In this document: positions 53,136 to 58,958 of the stretch, one piece after another | How positions within the stretch are numbered: the stretch's first letter is position 1 | Layout of the letters: each line of letters starts with the position of its first letter | Assembly (NCBI RefSeq): GCF_015670795.1 | Contig: NZ_JADPCJ010000013.1 | Span: 1-58,958 of the forward strand | Reading direction: 5' to 3' | Source of the DNA: Collinsella aerofaciens | Lineage (GTDB): Bacteria > Actinomycetota > Coriobacteriia > Coriobacteriales > Coriobacteriaceae | Length of the DNA stretch: 58,958 nucleotides | Notes under the pieces: generated by a model | What the model was told of the DNA's origin: nothing | Databases searched by the model: none | Seen by the model: only the letters and a program-made list of their open reading frames with translations | Position numbers and translations under genes: made by a program

Positions 53136-53903
53136 TTAGGCCATATCCAACTTTCTCCCTTTACGGTAAAGGTGAACAAATTCATCAGAGAATTTCTTTA
53201 CGTAATCTCTATCGATGGCGGTCGCTAGCGTTTCATCATTATGTTCTGCTGTCTTTGTCCAGTTGTATGAGCCATGCATTACGTACTCAAAATCAATGAT
53301 ACAAAACTTATCGTGCATACGGTTCCATTCACGCCAACCAGAACGCGAGATGAGAACGGTATCAAAACCACTAAGCTGGCCATAGTAAGGACGATTGGCA
53401 TCCTCGTCTGAGACAATCAATCTCACGGAAACGCCTTGCTGCCTTTTTGCTCTGAGCTCATTTATAAAGGCCCGATTGGTCAGCCATGCCACTGCAGCCC
53501 AGATGGAATACCGCGCATCCCGGATACCTTGGATAATTTCTTCTTGAATATTGGTAAACACGACATCATGTTCCGTGTATTCAACATCTTCGGATTGAAT
53601 AATCTTTGGGCGAAGGGTCAATTCTCCTAAAGCATACTCATCGCTTTCTTCGTACACGTAATTGATTATGTCGTACAAATCGTCATATTGATTATTGGCT
53701 TCATTCAGAAGGGGTACGGGTATGCGCAGCTCAATATCTTCGTATCGCTGATTAGGGCGCCCATGCCGCACAAACCCCCATTGGGGTTTTCTATTCAGCG
53801 TGACTCTTCTGAGTATGGGCAATAAGTCGTCTTTTTTCCCTGAATACTTTTTATCGAATTTCAAGACCTCAATCATAGTCCTTACGAATAATTCGTCATC
53901 CAT
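53136..53903 (-). CDS. Phospholipase D-family (single HKD motif) protein
   Basis: 255 residues. The C-terminal half carries NIQEEIIQGIRDARYSIWAAVAWLTNRAFINELRAKRQQGVSVRLIVSD in overlapping parts and the active-site set MHDKFCIIDFEYVMHGSYNWT (H-x-K, then D and G-S-x-N), typical of PLDc_2 proteins that dimerise to form a nuclease or lipase site. The N-terminal ~110 residues are unrecognised. In this context (R-M and toxin remnants) a defence nuclease is plausible but unproved. GGAGG precedes the ATG at 53903; a start five codons upstream lacks a site. Confidence 0.75.
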   Translation of the reverse strand: MDDELFVRTMIEVLKFDKKYSGKKDDLLPILRRVTLNRKPQWGFVRHGRPNQRYEDIELRIPVPLLNEANNQYDDLYDIINYVYEESDEYALGELTLRPKIIQSEDVEYTEHDVVFTNIQEEIIQGIRDARYSIWAAVAWLTNRAFINELRAKRQQGVSVRLIVSDEDANRPYYGQLSGFDTVLISRSGWREWNRMHDKFCIIDFEYVMHGSYNWTKTAEHNDETLATAIDRDYVKKFSDEFVHLYRKGRKLDMA

Positions 53904-53932
53904 TACATCCTCCAACATAAGAAACTAGGCAT

Positions 53933-54360
53933 TTAGCTGCATGGAGCAAGGATGTTTTTGAGTGCCTCAACCATCCAGCTTTCGAGCGCACCACTCAATA
54001 AGCCTCCGATAATTCCGAATGCAGCAATTTTGTAATCATGAAGCTTCTGCTACCTTTTCTCCTCTTTGTTCAGGGCAACAACGGTGGCGTAATCATCTAC
54101 GAAATCAAATCCTCTTTGAGTGACTCCCCCAAAGAGGAATCCACCATCGCTACCATGGCCTTTTATCAAGCCCGCTTCGTGTAGGCCGTTGTAGAGCTCA
54201 ATATACTTTTCGATGAAACAGTACTTCTCGCCCGTGAGATGAAGGTGATTCTCGGCAACAAAACCGCTACCCTCACTTCCCCCTCAGCCGCAACTAGCAG
54301 ATTCAACCCCTCAAGCTCACTGCTCTGCAAGTCGACACCATTTACTGAGTACATCGGCAC
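53933..54360 (-). pseudogene. Broken gene with premature stop and C-terminal membrane helix
   Basis: One minus-strand frame reads SGFVAENHLHLTGEKYCFIEKYIELYNGL, HEAGLIKGHGSDGGFLFGGV and QRGFDFVDDYATVVALNKEEKR, then meets a TAG. It resumes in the same frame as LHDYKIAAFGIIGGLLSGALESWMVEALKNIL, ending at 53933. The pattern (short winged-helix-like T/G-x-x-G-FDF followed by a membrane tail) looks like a small family of unknown function. A frameshift near 54275 separates it from an N-terminal start (MYSVNG) in another phase. The stop and shift make it a pseudogene. Confidence 0.6.
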
Positions 54361-54375
54361 CGCCTGAAATTATCC

Positions 54376-54558
54376 TTAAAGCTCAACACTAGAGACATCG
54401 AATTCACCTGACATAAGTTTAGACAGCAGAGTGTCACGAAGCTCGATGAGAGCGACAATTTCTTTTCTGTTTGAGAGAAGCATATCGTATAGAGGGGCAA
54501 CTTTTCCAGAGAAAGCTTGCAGGTCATCAACGTCGGAAATCACCTTCTTGCCATAATC
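54376..54558 (-). pseudogene. hsdS (type I restriction specificity subunit) C-terminal remnant
   Basis: The frame reads ISDVDDLQAFSGKVAPLYDMLLSN, then IVALIELRDTLLSKLMSGEFDVSSVEL and TAA. The LRDTLLSKLMSGE segment is the hallmark of HsdS C-termini. The gene is cut at 54558 by an IS21 leader fragment, and no hsdM or hsdR is present. Confidence 0.8.
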
Positions 54559-54720
54559 TGTTCCTTTCTCTCGACTAATGGTATGGCGTTTCGAGTGTAT
54601 AGGCGGCGGACCGCTGGGGCGCGGTACTCAAGCGCGCCGCTGGCGGTACTGAAGGGCAATTTTCACGTTTTTGAATGGCGGTACTGAAGCGCGTTATAAG
54701 TGGTACGGAGAAAGACGATT
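54559..54720 (-). repeat. IS21 leader remnant
   Basis: TTCCTTTCTCTCGACTAATG, TATAGGCGGCGGACCGCTGG and repeated GGTACTGAAG-type motifs match the leader found at 51.9-52.03, 37.85-37.91 (inverted) and 52.85 kb. This is the fourth IS21 scar in the window. 54721-54880 adds two hairpins (GATTCCTTT/AAAGGAATC near 54730-54760; a GC-rich one at 54793-54829 that could terminate the next minus-strand gene) and no gene. Confidence 0.7.
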
Positions 54721-54880
54721 ACTCAGTCAATGAGATTCCTTTCTCTAAATACAGAAAAAGGAATCAGTAACTCACAATTATGTCGCCGCAATAAGGGGGG
54801 GGCGGGGGAATGGAGGCCCCGTCCCCCTTATCTATATGCAATGATATTGCTTGCACCTATTGTGAGGCTGCATTTAGATC

Positions 54881-57307
54881 TCACAAGTGGTAATAGCGAT
54901 TTCCAGGTTCTCCCACGGTGAAATTCGGGTTTATATATGGATCGCCTTCGACATAGTAGTTTGCCCAGCGATAATTCATGTACGCAACCTCTTTGTGGAA
55001 GCGAATCTGCTTGTTTGTGTTGTTTTCAACGCCTCTAGAAATTGACTCGTAATGATACAGCTCGACTTCGGGCGTGTATACAATCAGATCGTTAATCTCG
55101 CGAAGCTTTAGGCAAAAGTCAACATCATTAAATGCGACTTGAAGCTCTTCGGTGAAACCTCCGACTTTTTCGTATTCGCTTCGTTTGGTCATGATGCAAG
55201 CCGCCGTGACGGCGCTGAAATCTTGCTGCGCATCGTTGAGTGCAAAATAGCCCCAGTTGTCTTTTGGCATGCTTTGGCAGAGATGTCCTGCCACGCCGCC
55301 CGTGACGCATAGGCCAGCGTGTTGAATGGTGTTGTCGGGATAGTAGAGTTTTGCACCAACTGCGCCAACATCCTCGCGTGCGCAGATGCCAAGCATAGTT
55401 TCAATCCAATTGGGCGTAATCACTTCGGTGTCGTTATTCAGCAGCAAGAGATAATTTCCCTTGGCGCGGGCCACTCCAAAGTTCATGAGCTTGGAAAAGT
55501 TAAATTCGTGCTCCCAGGTAACAAGGCGAACGATATCAGGGTATTTGGCTTGTAACTTATCGTAATACTCGAACGTCGCATTTTCCGTGCTGTTATTTTC
55601 GATTATCACAAGCTCGTAATTGTCGTATGTGGATTTCTCGATAATTGACGTAATGCAGTTATCGAGGATATTAGCGTGATCTTTGGTCGGAATGATGATC
55701 GAAACGAGCGGATGGGAATCTGGTACGGCGTAGGTTACTTTATATGTAAAGGGACGACGCGCTTGTTCAACTTTTGCATTGAGCCCAAGTCTGTCGAGGT
55801 GATTCTGAACCGCCTTAATACCCGCAATGGTGGCATAAGGTTTGCTGTCGGCATTTGCCGCGGTTGACGTTTCGCTTAGGCGCCAGTGATATAGAACTTT
55901 TGCAACATGGTGGACGTTCCTAGCCTTTTCCACGGCCCGGAGAGTCAAATTGTGATCCTGGGCCCCATCGAACTCTTTCGTATTCGGTTGCAGCGTGTCA
56001 AGAAGGGACTTACGGATGGTAAGCATGTGGCATATATAGTTATTATTTCTGAGTAAATCGATATTGAAATCCGGTTTAAAGAACGGCTGTGCCAGCTTTC
56101 CATCGGGCATGAGTTTGTCTTCATCGCAATAAAGAAGATCAACGTTATCATTGTTTTCAATTGCCTCGGCATACGAGAACAACAAATCCGGTTCAAGGAT
56201 GTCGTCATGGTCAAAGAAGCTAACGAAATCGCCCGAAGCTACGGCAACGCCTGCGTTTGTATTTTCGGAAATACCCTTATTTTCGGTAAGAATAATTGAC
56301 TTAATTCTGTTGTCGCGGGCTGTCTCCTGCTCAACGCGAGCCTTTAGTTCCTGATTGTCAGGGCTTGCATTAACTAGGAGGAGCTCCCAGTTTGCATAAG
56401 ACTGGTTTTTTACGGATTCGACCATATCGTTAAAAAACGAAATGGGCGTGTTGTAAAGAGGGACAATGATGCTGAATTTCGGAGCGCTATTGAAGACGAT
56501 TTTTCTCTGCTTCTCCAGTGCACCAATGGTTGCCTTATGCTCTGTAAACCATTCGGGGTATTCAGGGTCAAACTGCGCATGGGTAAAGAGGAAGTTGGTC
56601 TCCTCAAGAAGCAAGCCTAATTTATCAGGCGTTAAGCAGTCAAATGCACTGAATGATGGGTGATTTTGATCGTCAATAATAAAATAGTAACGATCAAACG
56701 CCTTTGGCATGCGGATCGAGAGCTGCGTTTCAAGTTGCTTTTTCTCGGATGTAAATCCAACGCTCGTTACATTTGAACCGAAATTGACTATGCTCAGCCC
56801 AACCTCATTGAGGAACCGGTCGAGGCAGCGAAGTTTGATTTGCGAGTCATTGCGGTACGGTGTTCTAACCGTGCACCTCAGGATATACTCGTTTGAATCT
56901 TCGATGCACTGCCAAAAATCAATCGTCGCCATCTCAAACTCTGAAACGTCATCGTAATTTCGGAGTTTGCTGCACATGTCAGGTTTAATTTTGTAGTTAA
57001 GACGCGACTCCCATTTGATGTTCTTGCAATTGAGCGAAAGGGAGTCGCTGCTCAGGTTGCAACCGTCTTTGCCGATTTCGTTAAACTCAATTTTAATGGC
57101 TCGGGTATCGGGGTCGGGGATTACAAGAACGTATGAGTTCGATTCGCCGTTATTGTCCTTGAATTTTAGAAGAGACAAAGGTAAGCGGCGGTCGTCATCC
57201 GTTGCCGCTTGAGCTTTTATGCTGGAGCCTTCATGGATGCCTTCTATTTTAAGTTGCTGGTAGATTTTCCAGTTTCCTCTGCATACTCCGGTTGTTTCGA
57301 CTCGCAT
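54881..57307 (-). CDS. Large glycosyltransferase with two GT2 domains (AT-rich homologue)
   Basis: 808 residues. An unassigned N-terminal region of about 300 residues is followed by GT2 domain 1 (PKFSIIVPLYNTPISFFNDMVES, FVSFFDHDDILEPDLL) and GT2 domain 2 (PLVSIIIPTKDHANILDNCI, GNYLLLLNNDTEVITP, AFNDVDFCLKLREIND). It has the same architecture as the enzyme at 22272, but is diverged and AT-rich, suggesting separate acquisition. The ATG at 57307 has GAAAGG seven bases upstream; the longer frame (to 57466) has a poor start. Probably extends a surface polysaccharide. Confidence 0.83.
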   Translation of the reverse strand: MRVETTGVCRGNWKIYQQLKIEGIHEGSSIKAQAATDDDRRLPLSLLKFKDNNGESNSYVLVIPDPDTRAIKIEFNEIGKDGCNLSSDSLSLNCKNIKWESRLNYKIKPDMCSKLRNYDDVSEFEMATIDFWQCIEDSNEYILRCTVRTPYRNDSQIKLRCLDRFLNEVGLSIVNFGSNVTSVGFTSEKKQLETQLSIRMPKAFDRYYFIIDDQNHPSFSAFDCLTPDKLGLLLEETNFLFTHAQFDPEYPEWFTEHKATIGALEKQRKIVFNSAPKFSIIVPLYNTPISFFNDMVESVKNQSYANWELLLVNASPDNQELKARVEQETARDNRIKSIILTENKGISENTNAGVAVASGDFVSFFDHDDILEPDLLFSYAEAIENNDNVDLLYCDEDKLMPDGKLAQPFFKPDFNIDLLRNNNYICHMLTIRKSLLDTLQPNTKEFDGAQDHNLTLRAVEKARNVHHVAKVLYHWRLSETSTAANADSKPYATIAGIKAVQNHLDRLGLNAKVEQARRPFTYKVTYAVPDSHPLVSIIIPTKDHANILDNCITSIIEKSTYDNYELVIIENNSTENATFEYYDKLQAKYPDIVRLVTWEHEFNFSKLMNFGVARAKGNYLLLLNNDTEVITPNWIETMLGICAREDVGAVGAKLYYPDNTIQHAGLCVTGGVAGHLCQSMPKDNWGYFALNDAQQDFSAVTAACIMTKRSEYEKVGGFTEELQVAFNDVDFCLKLREINDLIVYTPEVELYHYESISRGVENNTNKQIRFHKEVAYMNYRWANYYVEGDPYINPNFTVGEPGNRYYHL

Positions 57308-57733
57308 TGTTTGCCTTTCGTTTGTTGGACACTGCTCATTGTACTTATTCACTTCATGTCTCGCTATAAATGCAGAGAGGAGTTCCGTGATTTCTGGCAT
57401 TCTTAGATGTGTCGCTATGAGTTCGTCAGACGCTCCGTTCCGCTGTGTTAACATCGAAGAGGACATCTACGTACATCACGCTTTCTGTCGCTGTTGAGGT
57501 TCAGGTTATTGTCCTCGCGGCGCTCTGCTTCCTAGTCGTTGCTCATTTCGGGTCCATTGACTTCAAGGGGGTTATTATGAAAGTTGTCTTGTTTGTTGGA
57601 GGGGTTGCAAGGGTCCTAGGCGGGGGCTGCGCCCAACGAACGGATTGACGTGACGTGCGAGGTGTGTCCTAGGCCCGGGGGTTCGAATCCCCCGGCCCCC
57701 TCCGTAAAGAAAGAACCGCCATTGGGGCGACCC
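57308..57733. other. Non-coding stretch with tRNA-like 3' fragment and GTCCTAGGC repeat
   Basis: 57677-57703 forms a perfect tRNA T arm (GGGGG-TTCGAAT-CCCCC) followed by acceptor GGCCCCC, T and CCG. Upstream, GGGGGCT at 57622-57628 could pair with that acceptor, but no D or anticodon arm fits, so no functional tRNA is called. GTCCTAGGC occurs at 57613-57621 and 57666-57674. The arrangement resembles an attachment-site scar in a tRNA gene. No other gene is seen. Confidence 0.5.
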
Positions 57734-58159
57734 TTATCTCCTGGGGTGGCCGATTCGGCCGCCGCCACTCTTTTCCAGGTCTGCGGACCTGTGTTCGTCC
57801 TGGAACGGAAACAGGCTCCTCGCTATCACCCAGAGTATTCCGATGATCTCGGCGGTCGTCGCGCCCATCCAGGAAATTATCACCTCGGTAGGGATTTCGC
57901 GCTGCAGCCACATGAGACGGGCGGTGTACGCGACGACGAGGGTGTTGCATGCGACCAGCTGCCACTTGACGCACTTGAGCGCGGCCTTTCCGAGTTCGGA
58001 CCGAAGGTCGTTCTCCGCCTCCATCCTCTTGACCACGCTCTCGGCCTGGGCCGCCTTGGCTCGCCGTTCCCGCTCCTCGCTCGAGCATTCGACCCTGACC
58101 TCGTCTAAATGGGCGCTTTCGATGGGGAAGACGTTTGCTCTCCTTTGTGCCGAACCCAT
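57734..58159 (-). CDS. Hypothetical two-helix membrane protein
   Basis: 141 residues from ATG at 58159, with an AGAGG about 10 bases upstream; an alternative TTG start at 58228 overlaps the IrrE remnant. A charged, coiled-coil-like N-terminus (VECSSEERERRAKAAQAESVVKRMEAEND) precedes two membrane helices (LVACNTLVVAYTARLMWL and GATTAEIIGILWVIARSLF), then a polar tail. I do not recognise the family. Its position directly after an ImmA/IrrE gene suggests a mobile-element cargo pair. Confidence 0.55.
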   Translation of the reverse strand: MGSAQRRANVFPIESAHLDEVRVECSSEERERRAKAAQAESVVKRMEAENDLRSELGKAALKCVKWQLVACNTLVVAYTARLMWLQREIPTEVIISWMGATTAEIIGILWVIARSLFPFQDEHRSADLEKSGGGRIGHPRR

Positions 58160-58214
58160 GAGGTCGATTGCCTCTTGTGTCCCTTTTGGTGACCTGCTTC
58201 CGCGCTGGTCTGCG

Positions 58215-58537
58215 CTATCGCAGCCCAAGGTTTTCCACCCTATGGCCCACGGCGGTTACGGATACGTCGAGTATGTCCGTCATCTCACCGATGCTACAAT
58301 TGCCCGCCCAGAGTTTCGCTACGACCTGTGCCGGCATGAGGAGCGCGGCGGCAAACGAGTTCGCCCATATCTCCTCGGGGTCTGTCCCTCGAGACGAGAG
58401 GGCGTCCCTTCGCTCAATGACCCCAGCAACCTCCCCGTCTCCTAGGTTTTGGTACGAGTGGATGTAGAGGCGCTCCGTCACCTCGCACGCCGTTATGTGC
58501 CCACCGCCTCATCCAGCTCGTCCGCGACCCTGTAGTG
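58215..58537 (-). pseudogene. ImmA/IrrE-family metallopeptidase, 5'-truncated and frameshifted
   Basis: The frame from 58481 reads HSYQNLGDGEVAGVIERRDAL, DPEEIWANSFAAALLMPAQVV and IGEMTDILDVSVTAVGHRVENLGL. E-x-x-A-N-x-F-A-A-x-L-L-M-P followed by a VS-x-x-A-V-x-x-R-L-like tail is the IrrE/ImmA C-terminus. Upstream, HYRVADELDEAVG is in another phase and stops at a TAA, so a frameshift is present. The 5' end is cut by the IS-end fragment at 58538. No HExxH remains. Confidence 0.7.
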
Positions 58538-58565
58538 CGTGTTTGTGTCAATGGCTAACTGAACA
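58538..58565 (-). repeat. IS-end fragment, right copy (inverted)
   Basis: CGTGTTTGTGTCAATGGC then TAACTGAACA: the inverted counterpart of 52812-52839 (25 of 28 bases). The two bracket a 5.7-kb segment. Confidence 0.7.
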
Positions 58566-58740
58566 GCGCATTGGACCAAATATGGTCCAATGGTTGGAGT
58601 CTTGTGGTCCGTAAGGACGTGAACCAAAGAGGCTGCATGCTTGGCTCTCTCCGTCCTTCTTTTGTGCAGTTCTGCAACCTAGGTTCGGCCTCGCGTATAC
58701 TTATATCATCTGTGTACACCCAACTCTGGAGGTCCAACCT

Positions 58741-58958
58741 ATGAAAGGCATCATCCTCGCGGGTGGCTCGGGCACGCGTCTGTACCCGCTCACGCTCGTC
58801 ACCTCCAAGCAGCTGCTGCCGGTCTACGACAAGCCCATGATCTACTACCCGCTGTCCACCCTCATGCTTGCGGGCATCCGGGACATCCTGGTCATCTCCA
58901 CCCCGACCGACCTTCCCAACTTCGAGCGCCTGCTCGGGGACGGCTCGCGCTACGGCGT
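58741..58958 (+). CDS. rfbA: Glucose-1-phosphate thymidylyltransferase RmlA, N-terminal part
   Basis: The first 72 residues run off the window: [18 protein letters not shown] with the nucleotidyltransferase signature G-G-x-G-T-R-L, then [24 protein letters not shown]. It makes dTDP-glucose from dTTP and glucose-1-phosphate, the first step of dTDP-L-rhamnose synthesis. GGAGGT precedes the ATG. It is probably the first gene of the remaining rml operon and the natural partner of the rmlB stub at 45158. Confidence 0.95.
   Translation, partial: MKGIILAGGSGTRLYPLTLVTSKQLLPVYDKPMIYYPLSTLMLAGIRDILVISTPTDLPNFERLLGDGSRYG

Noticed and set aside
57622-57704. Complete tRNA gene
   Set aside because: The acceptor and T stems pair, but no D arm or anticodon stem can be formed.

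Overview
The window looks like a chromosomal segment of a Coriobacteriia gut actinobacterium, most likely Collinsella. The basis is its high and patchy GC, GTG/TTG starts preceded by strong GGAGG-type ribosome binding sites, a sufCBDSU operon with a divergent Rrf2 regulator, and a GGGtGRT/Fe-S scaffold pair. This placement comes from gene content and recalled family resemblance; no search was run.

Layout. 1-0.85 kb is a mobile-element scar: the end of an IS3-type transposase, the 3' half of a tRNA-Lys(CUU) gene, and a 177-bp tandem repeat that copies the tRNA tail, a terminator and a palindrome-rich module. 0.84-16.6 kb is mostly core genome: dinD, an L-aspartate-oxidase-like flavoprotein, the scaffold/GGGtGRT operon, a RAYT (REP-associated) transposase, sufCBDSU with rrf2, a sortase-anchored lysozyme-like protein and an AAA-ATPase-like protein. 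16.6-24.8 kb is a glycosyltransferase array ending in an 828-residue two-domain enzyme.

24.8-33.8 kb is a defence/mobile island: an ATPase remnant, AbiEi with a C-terminally altered AbiEii, a RhuM-Fic/Doc fusion, a 19-residue hydrophobic peptide, a broken second copy of the big glycosyltransferase, a SIR2-HerA antiphage operon, and methylase, holin and IS3 remnants. 33.9-45.4 kb holds surface and polysaccharide genes: an acyltransferase, a mosaic amidase/glucosaminidase, then a collinear run of three glycosyltransferases, a UDP-GlcNAc 2-epimerase, a flippase, a polyprenyl-phosphate-type glycosyltransferase and a DUF2304 protein, ending in a truncated rmlB. 45.5-58.7 kb is AT-richer and scarred: a GtrB/GT-C pair, a DUF2142 membrane protein, at least four IS21 remnants, a PLD-family protein, hsdS and ImmA/IrrE remnants, another two-domain glycosyltransferase and a tRNA-like fragment. 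The window closes with the start of rmlA.

Working together: the suf genes build Fe-S clusters and are probably controlled by the cysteine-bearing Rrf2 protein. The glycosyltransferases, epimerase, flippase and rml genes make and export a cell-surface glycan, probably rhamnose-containing. The defence genes (SIR2-HerA, AbiE, RhuM-Fic, PLD, R-M scraps) sit between glycan genes, so the locus varies both its surface and its phage defence. The rmlB stub at 45.2 kb and the rmlA start at 58.7 kb suggest that the 13 kb between them interrupted an rml operon.
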